DNA of 64,000 nt. Origin: Massilia aquatica (GTDB taxonomy: Bacteria > Pseudomonadota > Gammaproteobacteria > Burkholderiales > Burkholderiaceae_D). Each line of letters starts with the position of its first letter. The stretch's first letter is position 1. Positions 43,393 through 54,217 of this stretch are shown one piece after another. Under the pieces are notes generated by a model. It was not told the DNA's origin. It did no database searches and saw only the letters and a program-made list of their open reading frames with translations. Made by a program: the position numbers and the translations under genes. The stretch spans positions 248,001 through 312,000 of the forward strand of contig NZ_VVIW01000005.1 in assembly GCF_011682045.1 (NCBI RefSeq), given 5' to 3'.

Positions 43393-45159
43393 ATGACCAC
43401 CTATTCATTGCGGGCCACGCGGCTTAACTGGCCGCGCGGCCTGGTGGTGACGCTCGCCTGCGTCGCCATCTTCCTGCCGCTGTATTTGATTTTCTACCAG
43501 AGCTTTTTGTCGGCGCCCTTCTTCATGCCGGAAAAAACGCTGGGCTTCGAAGCGTACGCCTTCATTTTCGACGACCCCGATTTTACCCAGGCCTTCAAGA
43601 ATGGCGCGATCCTCGCCACGGGCCTGGCCGCCATCGCGGTGCCGCTGGGCGGCATGCTGGCCTTCCTGATGGTGCGCACCGACCTGCCTGGGCGCAGCTG
43701 GATCGCGCCGATGCTGCTGGTGCCGATTTTTGTCTCGCCCATGGTGATGGGCTTCGGCTACGTGGTGTCGATGGGGCCTGTGGGCTTCTATTCGGTGTGG
43801 GCCAAGCAGCTGCTTGGCTTCATCCCATGGAATATCTATTCGTTCACCAGTATCGTCGTCATCGCCGGGCTGACCCACGTGCCGCACGTGTACCTGTACG
43901 CTTCCTCGGCCCTGAAAAGCCTCGGTTCGGACGTGGAAGAGGCGGCGCGCGTGGCCGGCGCTTCGCCATTGCGCGTGATGATGAACGTGTCGCTGCCGAT
44001 GATCATGCCGGCGCTGGCTTACGCCGGCGTGCTGGTGTTCTTCCTCGGCTTCGAAGTATTCGGCCTGGTGCTGGTGCTGGGCGACCCGGAAGGCCACCTG
44101 GTGCTGGCCACCTACCTGTACAAGCTGACCAACAAGATGGGCACGCCCTCGTACCACCTGATGGCGGCGGTGGCGGTGTGCCTGGTGATGGTGACCATGC
44201 CGCTGGTGATGATCCAGCGCTGGCTGCTGAAATCTGCCAACAAGTATGTGTCGATCAAGGGCAAGGGCGCGCGCCAGAAGGCGATGCCGCTGGGCCGCTG
44301 GAAGTGGCTGGCGTTCGCGCTGCTGGCCGGCTGGCTGCTGGTGACGATCATCCTGCCGCTGTCGGGCATCGTGCTGCGCTCCTTTGTGCAGAACTGGGGT
44401 GAAGGCGTGGTGCTGTGGGATGTATTGACCTTGCAGCACTTCCGCGACATCCTGGACCAGCATTCGTTGGTGCGCGGGATCATCAACACGGTGCTGATCG
44501 GCGTGATCGGCGGGGCGCTGGCGGTGGTCTGCTACACGGCCATCGCACTGGCGATGCACCGCAAGCCCGATGGCATTACCCGCATGCTCGATTACAGCGT
44601 GCTGGTGCCGCGCGCGGTACCGGGCCTGCTGGCCGGCCTGTCGTTCCTGTGGGTGTTCCTGTTCGTGCCGAGCTGGCTCGATGGGATGCTCAAGGCCAGC
44701 GGGTTCGGACCGTTCCTGTGGCTCAGCGAACATGCGATTCCGCTGCTGCGCGAAGTGCGCTCGACCATCTTCGCCCTGTGGCTGGCGTATTCGGTGGTGT
44801 GGCTGGCCTACGGCATGCGCCTGATTTCGACTGCGCTGCTGCAGGTGGGGCCGGAACTGGAAGAGGCGGCGCGCGCGGTGGGGGCGACCCGCGGCCAGGT
44901 CACGCGCGACGTGACGCTGCCGCTGATCAAATTCGGCATGCTGGGCGCCTGGCTGATGGTGTTCCTGATCTTCGAGCGCGAATATTCGACCGGGGTGTAT
45001 CTGCTCACGCCGGGTACGGAAGTGATCGGGGCCATGCTGGTGTCGCTGTGGGCGGGCGGTTCGACCGACCTGGTGGCGGCGCTCTCGTTCATCAATATCA
45101 CGCTGGTGGCCATTGGCCTGGGCATTGCGCTGCGCTTCGGCGTCAAGCTGCACCAATAA
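43393..45159 (+). CDS. ABC transporter permease with two fused membrane domains
   Basis: 588 residues with about twelve transmembrane helices. Two BPD_transp_1 domains each end in an EAA loop: EEAARVAGASPLRVMMNVSLP near residue 180 and EEAARAVGATRGQVTRDVTLP near 490. This tandem-permease layout is that of ThiP/FbpB/AfuB-type importers for iron or thiamine. It matches the single ATPase gene that follows and the binding protein before it, giving a complete importer. Confidence 0.93.
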   Translation: MTTYSLRATRLNWPRGLVVTLACVAIFLPLYLIFYQSFLSAPFFMPEKTLGFEAYAFIFDDPDFTQAFKNGAILATGLAAIAVPLGGMLAFLMVRTDLPGRSWIAPMLLVPIFVSPMVMGFGYVVSMGPVGFYSVWAKQLLGFIPWNIYSFTSIVVIAGLTHVPHVYLYASSALKSLGSDVEEAARVAGASPLRVMMNVSLPMIMPALAYAGVLVFFLGFEVFGLVLVLGDPEGHLVLATYLYKLTNKMGTPSYHLMAAVAVCLVMVTMPLVMIQRWLLKSANKYVSIKGKGARQKAMPLGRWKWLAFALLAGWLLVTIILPLSGIVLRSFVQNWGEGVVLWDVLTLQHFRDILDQHSLVRGIINTVLIGVIGGALAVVCYTAIALAMHRKPDGITRMLDYSVLVPRAVPGLLAGLSFLWVFLFVPSWLDGMLKASGFGPFLWLSEHAIPLLREVRSTIFALWLAYSVVWLAYGMRLISTALLQVGPELEEAARAVGATRGQVTRDVTLPLIKFGMLGAWLMVFLIFEREYSTGVYLLTPGTEVIGAMLVSLWAGGSTDLVAALSFINITLVAIGLGIALRFGVKLHQ

Positions 45160-45184
45160 ATACATACCTCTATCGGGAATCTTC

Positions 45185-46249
45185 ATGAATGAATTGACTG
45201 TCAACGACCTGCACCTCGATTACGGCACCGGCGCGCAAGCGAACCAGATCCTCAAGGGTGTATCGATGCACCTGCAGCGCGGCGAAGTGGTGGCCTTGCT
45301 CGGGCCTTCGGGCAGCGGCAAGACCACCTTGCTGCGCGCCGTGGCCGGGCTGGAAAGCCCGAAGAGCGGCACCATCGACATTGGCGAGCGGCGCGTGTTC
45401 GACGGCGCGCGCAAGTTCGAGATGGCGGCCGAGCACCGCAGCCTGGGACTGGTGTTCCAGTCGTACGCGCTGTGGCCGCACAAGACCGTGTTCGACAACG
45501 TGGCCTACGGCCTGACCCTGCGCAAGATGGGCAAGAGCGAGATCGAGGCCAAGGTCAAGGAAGTGCTGGGCCAGCTGGGACTCGGCCACCTGGGTGAGCG
45601 CTATCCGCACCAGCTCTCCGGTGGCCAGCAGCAGCGGGTGGCGATTGCGCGCGCGCTGGTGTACAACCCGCCGGTGATCCTGCTCGACGAACCGCTGTCG
45701 AACCTGGACGCCAAGCTGCGCGAAGAGGCGCGCGCGTTTTTACGCGAGCTGATTGTGCGGCTTGGCCTGTCGGCCTTGATGGTGACGCACGACCAGGGCG
45801 AGGCGATGGCGATCTCGGACCGCATCCTGCTGCTCAATAACGGCAAGATCGAGCAGCAAGGCTCGCCGCAGAGCATGTACGAGACGCCCGAGACCCTGTT
45901 CACCGCTGAATTCATGGGCAGTAACAACCGCTTGCCAGGCCAGGTGGTGGCCGGTAACGACGGCGCGGTGACGGTGATGGTCGATGGCGTGCGGATGCAG
46001 GGCACGGCGCGTGGCGCGCGCAGCGGCGGCGAGGCCACGCCGCTGATCCGTGTTGAGGATGTGAAGATCAGCGCGCAGCAGGTCGACAACGCACTCGAGC
46101 TGCCGCTGCTGACCTGCATGTATTTGGGCGACCGCTGGGAATGCCTGTTCAAGCGCGGGGAGTTCAGCCTGCGCGCGTACTCCAAGTACCGGCTGGAGGC
46201 GGACAGCTACTGGCTGCACATGCCGCCAGAGAAGCTGTGGGTATTCTGA
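45185..46249 (+). CDS. ABC transporter ATP-binding protein (FbpC/PotA-like)
   Basis: 354 residues from ATG 45185 (MNELTVNDLHLDYG). Walker A GPSGSGKTT at residues 40-48, Q-loop FQSYALWPHKTV, signature LSGGQQQRVAIARAL, Walker B VILLDEPLSNLD, H-loop VTHDQGEA. The C-terminal ~110 residues form a TOBE-type regulatory domain (NNRLPGQVVAGNDGAVTVMVDG). It completes the importer, starting 25 bases after the permease. It ends six bases before the convergent DUF2145 gene. Confidence 0.95.
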   Translation: MNELTVNDLHLDYGTGAQANQILKGVSMHLQRGEVVALLGPSGSGKTTLLRAVAGLESPKSGTIDIGERRVFDGARKFEMAAEHRSLGLVFQSYALWPHKTVFDNVAYGLTLRKMGKSEIEAKVKEVLGQLGLGHLGERYPHQLSGGQQQRVAIARALVYNPPVILLDEPLSNLDAKLREEARAFLRELIVRLGLSALMVTHDQGEAMAISDRILLLNNGKIEQQGSPQSMYETPETLFTAEFMGSNNRLPGQVVAGNDGAVTVMVDGVRMQGTARGARSGGEATPLIRVEDVKISAQQVDNALELPLLTCMYLGDRWECLFKRGEFSLRAYSKYRLEADSYWLHMPPEKLWVF

Positions 46250-46255
46250 CCAGGG

Positions 46256-47050
46256 CTACTGGATGCGGACCACGCTCTCGCTGACGGCGCTGTCGCGCTT
46301 CTTCACGAAGCGCACCACCGATTCGACGGTGACGATGTCGATCTGGCCGGCGATGCGGCGGCCCAGCGGATGGTCGTCGAAGGCCACATTGGCGCGGAAC
46401 ACGCGCGCGCCGAGGCGCTTGACCGACGGTACCCAGATCGTGTTCGGCATATAGCCGGCCTCTTTGAGCCAGGACTGGGCGGCGCCGCGGTCTTCGATGG
46501 CGGACTCGCTGGCGGCGTAGGTTTCGAGCACCCACTGATTGGAGTTCTGGTACTTGGTCGAATAGGGGAAGGCCAGCATGTTGTAGTGCGCACCGTGCAG
46601 GCGCGCCGGCGCGCCGGAGGCCAGCATGGCGGCGATGCGCTTCTGGCTTGCCACGCTCGGAATCACGATCTGGCTTTCGTAGGCGAATAAATCGTCGAGG
46701 AAGAAGTTGGCCAGGCCCTGGTCGAACACCTTGGAGCTGGCGGTGCCGCACTGGTTCAGCAGGTGCACCACGGTCCAGCGTCCCTTGGGATGGTCGCGCC
46801 AGGCGTAGGCCATGTGCGAGTAGCGCAGGTCGTACCTGGACAGATCCTGGCCGACGCGCGCGATCAGCGCCACCTCGGCCCCGGAGGCGTCCAGCGCGGC
46901 GCTGGTGTTTTCGGCCAGCTTGACCGCCTTGACGAAGTTGTTTGCATCCTGCGCGACTTCCTCGCAGGCCGTGCCGGCGTGCGCGGTGTGCAGGGGCGCG
47001 GCCAGCGCCACGACAAGCGCAAGGACAAGACGAAGACCTGAGCGCATCAT
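46256..47050 (-). CDS. DUF2145 domain-containing exported protein
   Basis: 264 residues from ATG 47050; the next codon is also ATG. Signal peptide MMRSGLRLVLALVVALAAPLHTAHAGTACEE is split by cleavage after AHA. The mature part matches DUF2145 (YDLRYSHMAYAWRDHPKGRW, VVHLLNQCGT, GLANFFLDDLFAYESQIVIPS, NSNQWVLETYA). The conserved Cys and the HMA-AWR block are typical. Function is unknown, but family members resemble thiol/peptidase-like periplasmic proteins. It starts two bases after the upstream gene's stop, so the two form an operon. Confidence 0.88.
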   Translation of the reverse strand: MMRSGLRLVLALVVALAAPLHTAHAGTACEEVAQDANNFVKAVKLAENTSAALDASGAEVALIARVGQDLSRYDLRYSHMAYAWRDHPKGRWTVVHLLNQCGTASSKVFDQGLANFFLDDLFAYESQIVIPSVASQKRIAAMLASGAPARLHGAHYNMLAFPYSTKYQNSNQWVLETYAASESAIEDRGAAQSWLKEAGYMPNTIWVPSVKRLGARVFRANVAFDDHPLGRRIAGQIDIVTVESVVRFVKKRDSAVSESVVRIQ

Positions 47051-47052
47051 GC

Positions 47053-47466
47053 TCAGCCCTTGGCGCCGTTTTGCGAGTGATGCAGCAGGCCTTTGCCGAT
47101 TTCGGTCGGGATGAAGGCGATCACCTTGCCGGCGGCGATCAGCACATGGCCGCTGGCGGTCGCGGTCACCGTCACGGCCTGGCCGACCAGCCTGGAAAAG
47201 CCCCTGGCGCCGTCGCCGCTCAACTTGACGGTGGCGGTGGAGCCGTCGGCCACGTTCTTGAGCACCACCATGGTGCCGTCGGCGACGTTCTCCACGCTTT
47301 GCGCCACCACGCTGCCGCCCACGGCCACCACCAGTAAACTTCCCATCACGACCGCACCCGACACGTTGCTCGGCGCGGACGACAGGTTCGAGCCCTGGGC
47401 CAGCGCGGCCGGATTGGCGCCGAGCAGGGCGCAGGCAATGGCGACGATCATCAGCTTGGTTTTCAT
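47053..47466 (-). CDS. Exported hypothetical protein paired with DUF2145 gene
   Basis: 137 residues with signal peptide MKTKLMIVAIACALLGANPA (cleaved near AALAQ). The mature protein is small and rich in Val, Gly and Ser (GAVVMGSLLVVAVGGSVVA, then VENVADGTMVVLKNVADGST). The two VADG repeats suggest a short beta-rich domain, and the hydrophobic centre could be a membrane segment. No known family. It stops two bases before the DUF2145 start, so translation is probably coupled and the proteins likely work together. Confidence 0.75.
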   Translation of the reverse strand: MKTKLMIVAIACALLGANPAALAQGSNLSSAPSNVSGAVVMGSLLVVAVGGSVVAQSVENVADGTMVVLKNVADGSTATVKLSGDGARGFSRLVGQAVTVTATASGHVLIAAGKVIAFIPTEIGKGLLHHSQNGAKG

Positions 47467-47608
47467 GCTGTTCCTTCATATATAAGTGGCCGGGTTGGCA
47501 AGGACATCTTACGCAAGTTTGGTCTGTGCTAAATGAAATGGTAGGCCGTATCGCTTTTATTCTGAATAAGTATTAATATTTGCTACCAGATTTTATAGGG
47601 ATACGAAC

Positions 47609-48343
47609 ATGCCGCACGCAATTACACTTGTCGACACCTTGAAGCGCCTGTTGAAAGGACGCGGGATCACTTACGGCGACCTGGCCGGGCGGATCGGCAT
47701 GTCGGAGGCCAGCGTTAAGCGTATGTTTTCACAGAAGAATTTCACTTTGCAGCGGCTCGACGAGATCCTCACCGCGACCGGCATCGAGTTCGACGAACTG
47801 AGTGCGGCGCAATCGGCGCCGACCCTGATTTCGCACCTGACGCTGGCCCAGGAGCGCGAAATCATTGGTGATCCGCGCCTGCTGGTGGTGGCCGTGTCGG
47901 CCATGAACCACATCTGCTTTGACGATATTGTGCGTTTTTACGACATGACCGAAGCCGAAGTGACCAAATACCTGCTGCGCCTGGACCGCATCGGATTCCT
48001 GGAACTGCTGCCGAACAACCGGGTCAAGCTGCTGATCGCGCGCACCTTCGGCTGGATTGCGAATGGCCCGATCCAGGGCTACTTCCGGCACGAGGCGGCG
48101 GCCGATTACCTGAACTCGCGCTTCGACGGCGAAGATGAAGTCATGCGGCTGGTGAACGTGATGCTGTCGAAGCAGTCCGGCGCGGCGCTGCTCGAACGCC
48201 TCAAGCAGGTGGCGGCCGAATTCGCGCAGCAGCACCAGCACGAAACGCGCCTGCCGTTCGACCAGCGCCACGCGATCAGCTTCATCGTGGCCGCGCGGCC
48301 GTGGGTGCCGCAGGCCTTCAAGGCCTTGCTGCGCCAGCCGTGA
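47609..48343 (+). CDS. XRE-family transcriptional regulator with long C-terminal domain
   Basis: 244 residues. Helix-turn-helix of the Cro/C1 type at ~8-65 (LLKGRGITYGDLAGRIGMSEASVKRMFSQKNFTL split across helices 1-4). The ~180-residue C-terminal part is helical (FDDIVRFYDMTEAEVTKYLLRLDRIGFL resembles a second winged-helix-like module) and has no recognised ligand motif. It is divergent from the DUF2145 pair across 142 AT-rich bases and upstream of the lysophospholipid-remodelling gene. Target genes are unknown. Confidence 0.87.
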   Translation: MPHAITLVDTLKRLLKGRGITYGDLAGRIGMSEASVKRMFSQKNFTLQRLDEILTATGIEFDELSAAQSAPTLISHLTLAQEREIIGDPRLLVVAVSAMNHICFDDIVRFYDMTEAEVTKYLLRLDRIGFLELLPNNRVKLLIARTFGWIANGPIQGYFRHEAAADYLNSRFDGEDEVMRLVNVMLSKQSGAALLERLKQVAAEFAQQHQHETRLPFDQRHAISFIVAARPWVPQAFKALLRQP

Positions 48344-48428
48344 TGACCCTGACGATGAAGCGCCACTGCTTTTGCCACATTCCTTGCCACTTTTTTTGCC
48401 ACATCGAGACCCTGAGAGAACGATCAGC

Positions 48429-50315
48429 ATGAGTCAATCCAGCCAGTTTTCCCTCCTCACGCAGCGCCGCTTCGCGCCGTTCTTCTGGACCCAGTTCCTC
48501 GGCGCCTTCAACGACAACGTCTTCAAGACCGCCTTGCTGGTGATATTGACGTTCGAGGCGGCCAGCTGGACGACGATCGATCCGGCCATATTAAACAGCC
48601 TGATTCCCGGCCTGTTCATCCTGCCGTACGTGGTGTTTTCGGCGACCGCCGGGCAGATCGCCGAAAAGGTCGAGAAAGGGCGCCTGGCGCGCTTCGTCAA
48701 AATGCTGGAGATCGCCATCATGCTGGTGGCCGGCATCGGCTGGACGACGCACACCCTGTGGCTGCTGATCGCCTCCGTGGTCGGCATGGGCGTGCATTCG
48801 ACCCTGTTTGGCCCCGTGAAGTATGCGTACATGCCGCAGCACCTGAAACCGGAAGAACTGGTGGGCGGCAACGGCGTGGTCGAAATGGGCACCTTTGTCG
48901 GCATCCTGCTCGGGCAGATCCTGGGCGCGGCGCTGGTGTTAAAGACCAACGGCCTGCTGCTGGTGGCCGGCGCCACCATGTTCTTCGCGGTGCTCGGCCT
49001 TGCGGCCAGCTACCGCATTCCGCATTCGCCGGCGCCGATGCCGGACCTGAAAATCAATCCGAACCCGTTTGCCGAATCGGTGCGCAACATCGGGCACGCG
49101 CGCAAAAACCGCACCGTGTTCCTGTCGATGCTGGGTAATTCGTGGTTCTGGTTTTACGGCGCCATGATCCTGTCGCAGTTCCCGCTGTACGCCAAGAATT
49201 TCCTGCATGGCGACTACAGCGTGTTCGTGATGCTGCTCACCGTGTTTTCGGTCGGCGTCGGCGTTGGCTCGCTGCTGTGCGAAAAGCTCTCGGGCCACAA
49301 GGTCGAAATCGGCCTGGTGCCGTTTGGCTCGATCGGCCTGTCGCTGTTCGGGATCGACCTGTATTTCGCCAGCATGGGCTATGTGCGCCCGGCGCTGGAG
49401 GTGGACATGATGGGCATCCTGGCGCAGGCCGGGGTCGCGCGCGTGCTGTTCGACATTGCGATGGTGGGCGTGTTCGGCGGCCTGTTCATCGTGCCGCTGT
49501 TCGCGCTGATCCAGACGCGCTGCGAGCCGGCCCACCTGTCGCGCACCATCGGCGGCATGAATATCCTCAATGCGCTGTTCATGATCGGCGCGGCAGGTCT
49601 TGCCATTGTGATGATCAAGCTCGATTTCACGATTGCGCAGATGTTCCTCGCCACCGCCATCATCAACGCGATCGTGGCGCTGTATATCTTCTCGCTGGTG
49701 CCCGAATTTTTGGTGCGCTTCGTGGCGTGGATGCTGATCCACACCATCCACCGCGTCAAGACGGTGGATGTGGAGCGCATTCCCGAGGAAGGCCCGGCGG
49801 TCCTGGTGTGCAACCACGTCAGCTACGTCGATGCGCTGGTGATCGGCGCGGCCAGCCCGCGTCCGATCCGCTTCGTGATGGACCATAAGATCTTCAAGAT
49901 GCCGCTCATGGGCTGGCTGTTCCGCACCGCGCGCGCAATTCCCATCGCGCCGGCCAAGGAAGACCCATTCCTGATGGAGAAGGCGTATATCGACATCGCC
50001 CAGGCGCTGCATGAAGGGGACCTGGTGTGCATCTTCCCGGAAGGGCGCCTGACCTCGACCGGCGAGATGGGCGAGTTCCGCGGCGGGATCGCCAAGATCG
50101 TCGAACGCAGCAAGGTGCCGGTCATTCCGATGGCGCTGCGCGGCCTGTGGGGCAGCCTGCTCACGCGCGACCCGGGCAACCTGTTCGAGCGCACCTTTGC
50201 GCGCGGGCCGCGTTCGCGCCTGGCGCTGGCGGTCGGCGCGCCGGTGGCGCCCGAAGACGCCACCCCCGATTACCTGCACCAGCAGGTGCTGGCTTTGCGC
50301 GGCGACTGGAAGTAG
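48429..50315 (+). CDS. MFS transporter fused to PlsC acyltransferase (lysophospholipid remodelling)
   Basis: 628 residues from ATG 48429 (MSQSSQFSLLTQRRFAPFFW). Residues ~1-425 form a twelve-helix MFS domain of the LplT type (TQFLGAFNDNVFKTALL, GMGVHSTLFGPVKYAYMPQHL). Residues ~440-628 are a PlsC domain with the HX4D motif NHVSYVD near residue 461 and FPEGRLTSTGEM. In E. coli, LplT flips lysophospholipids inward and Aas reacylates them; this fusion joins flipping to acyl transfer but lacks the acyl-ACP synthetase module. It is likely a membrane repair protein of the inner membrane. Confidence 0.92.
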   Translation: MSQSSQFSLLTQRRFAPFFWTQFLGAFNDNVFKTALLVILTFEAASWTTIDPAILNSLIPGLFILPYVVFSATAGQIAEKVEKGRLARFVKMLEIAIMLVAGIGWTTHTLWLLIASVVGMGVHSTLFGPVKYAYMPQHLKPEELVGGNGVVEMGTFVGILLGQILGAALVLKTNGLLLVAGATMFFAVLGLAASYRIPHSPAPMPDLKINPNPFAESVRNIGHARKNRTVFLSMLGNSWFWFYGAMILSQFPLYAKNFLHGDYSVFVMLLTVFSVGVGVGSLLCEKLSGHKVEIGLVPFGSIGLSLFGIDLYFASMGYVRPALEVDMMGILAQAGVARVLFDIAMVGVFGGLFIVPLFALIQTRCEPAHLSRTIGGMNILNALFMIGAAGLAIVMIKLDFTIAQMFLATAIINAIVALYIFSLVPEFLVRFVAWMLIHTIHRVKTVDVERIPEEGPAVLVCNHVSYVDALVIGAASPRPIRFVMDHKIFKMPLMGWLFRTARAIPIAPAKEDPFLMEKAYIDIAQALHEGDLVCIFPEGRLTSTGEMGEFRGGIAKIVERSKVPVIPMALRGLWGSLLTRDPGNLFERTFARGPRSRLALAVGAPVAPEDATPDYLHQQVLALRGDWK

Positions 50316-50442
50316 GGCCGCTTCATCGGGTGGCGAGAATGCGTGAGAAAGTGGTTATAATTGCAATCGTACGGCATTTTGCCACTTCTCCCGTTTTTCA
50401 AAGGCCGCAGCATTCCATGAACAGTCCTTCGCCGCCGGTACC

Positions 50443-52670
50443 ATGAAAATCCGCGCTTATCTCGCGCTGATGGTCGCGGCGATCCTGATTCCGGTGATCC
50501 TGTTTTCGACGATTTCGCTCAACATGCTGCTCAAGGCCGAGCGCGAAGCGGCGCTAAAGGGCGTGCGTGAAACGGCGCGCATCTCGCTGGTGAGCATCGA
50601 CCGCGAACTGACCAACACCCAGAGCGCGGTGCGCATGCTGGCCACCTCGCCGTACCTGGCCAGCGGCGACCTGGCCGGTTTCTACGAACAGGCGCGCTTC
50701 GCCGACAAGGTGGGCGCCACCTGGACCGCGCTGCTCGACGAGCGCGGGCAGCAGCTGATTAATACAGCGGTGCCGTTCGGCGCACCCTTGCCCGGTCCCG
50801 ACGCGGCCCAGCGCGTGGCCCAGGTGTTAGATGCCGGCAGGCCGCAAATCTCGAACCTGATCCGCGGCGTCGTCACGCAAGCCTTGCTGGTGGTGGTCGA
50901 CGTGCCGGTCACCACGCCCGACGGCATGCGCTACGTGATCGCGCAGGGCTTCAAGATCGACCACTTCAACGGCGTACTGACCCAGGTGAACGCGCCGCCG
51001 ACCTGGCTGGCCGGCGTGTATGACCGCAACGGCATGACGATCGCCCAGACCTATGGCGGCGGCGCGGCGGGACGCGGCGAGACCCGCCCCGACCTGCGCG
51101 AAGCGATCCGCAGCAAGACCATCGGCGTGATCCGCAACGCCAGCGACGACAACATGAAGCTGTACACGGTGCTGGAACGCTCGGCGCTGTCCGGATGGAC
51201 GGTGGCCGTCGGCGTGCCGGAAGCCGAAATCGAATCGGCGGCGCGCAGCGCGTTGATGGTGTGGATTATCGGCCTAGCGGCGGCGGTGTGCTGCGCCGCC
51301 CTGGCCGCCGTGTTCTTTGCGCGCCGGCTGTCGCGCTCGATCCGCCAGGTGGCGCGCTCGGCGCATGCGCTGGGCGCCGGCGGCGAGGCGGCGCGCACTG
51401 GCGTGTCGGGCGTGGCCGAAGTGGACGAGGTGCAGGCGGCGATTGCGGCGGCGGCGGCGCTGGTCGAACAGGAAAAGCAGTCGCGCCTTGCCGCCGAAAG
51501 CGAGCGCGCCACGTTGTTCGAGCGCGAACACGAGGCGCGCACCAGGGCCGAACAGCAGAACCGGGCCAAGGATGAATTCCTTGCGATGCTCGGGCACGAG
51601 CTGCGCAACCCGCTGGCGGCGATCGTGAACGCGACCGGCGTGATGGCCCATCCGGGCATGCCGGCCGCCGCCAGCGAGCGCGCGCGCGAGATCATCACGC
51701 GCCAGAGCGGGCACCTGACCCGCATCGTGGACGACCTGCTCGACATGGGGCGGGTTCACTCCGGGAAGATCCTGCTGGAGCGGCGCGCGCTGCGGCTGGA
51801 CCAGGTGATCGACAATTACATGGCCACCCTGCGCGCGTCGGAGCGCTCGGCGCGCCATGAACTGCGCGTCGAGACCGTGCCGGTGTGGGTCGATGGCGAC
51901 CCGACCCGGCTCGAGCAGATCGTCTCCAACCTGCTCGACAACGCACTGAAATACACCCCGGCCGGCGGCACGATTTCGGTCAGCGTGGCCATCGAGGGCG
52001 ACGACGCGCTGCTGTGCGTGTCCGATTCCGGCATCGGGATTGCGCCGGAGCTGATGCCGTACGTGTTCGACCTGTTCGTGCAGGGCGCGCGTCCGCTCGA
52101 CCGCGCCCAGGGCGGCCTTGGCGTCGGGCTGGCGCTGGTGCGGCAACTGGCGCTGATGCACGGCGGGCAGGTGGACGTGCGCAGCGCCGGCACGGGCCTG
52201 GGCAGCAGTTTCGCGCTGCGCCTGCCGCGCGTGCAGCCGCCGCAGTCCGAGGTGAGTGTGCCGGCGCCGGCGCCCTCGTCGCGCCAGCGCGTGCTGCTGA
52301 TCGAAGATAACGAGGACGGGCGCGAGATGATGGCCATGATGCTCGAGGCGCAGCAGTACCGGGTCGACACCGCCGTCGATGGCTTCGACGGCCTGCGCCA
52401 GGCTGGCGCGGCGTGCCCGGACATTGCGCTGGTCGATATCGGCCTGCCGGGCATCGACGGTTATGAAGTGGCGCGCCGCATGCGCGCCGACCCGGCCACC
52501 GGCAAGGTGCGCCTGGTGGCGCTGACCGGGTATGGGCAGGACAGCGACCGTGAACGCGCACTCGCGGCGGGATTCGATGCGCATCTGGTCAAGCCGGTGG
52601 ACATGGCGCGCCTGATGGAAGCGTTGGAGAGCGGCGCGCCCGCAGCGCCGCAGCTGGCGAAAACGGCGCT

Positions 52671-52674
<4 letters not shown>
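50443..52674 (+). CDS. Hybrid sensor histidine kinase/response regulator (Cache-like sensor)
   Basis: 743 residues. TM1 at ~8-28, an extracytoplasmic Cache-like region at ~30-270 (TSPYLASGDLAGFYEQ, WTALLDERGQQLINT, VPVTTPDGMRYVIAQ), TM2 at ~275-297 and a linker/coiled coil follow. HisKA has its His near residue 384 (AMLGHELRNPL), HATPase_c carries NLLDNALKYTP and GGLGVGLALVRQLA, and a C-terminal receiver has its Asp near 665 (IALVDIGLPGIDGYE). Its stop codon is interleaved with that of the convergent kinase gene. No dedicated output regulator is adjacent. Confidence 0.92.
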
Positions 52675-54203
<1,529 letters not shown>

Positions 54204-54217
54204 AGGCCGCTTTTCGC

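Noticed and set aside
43405-45204. A 599-codon minus-strand frame opposite the ABC permease
   Set aside because: Gln/His/Arg-rich shadow; the plus strand encodes two EAA-loop permease domains.
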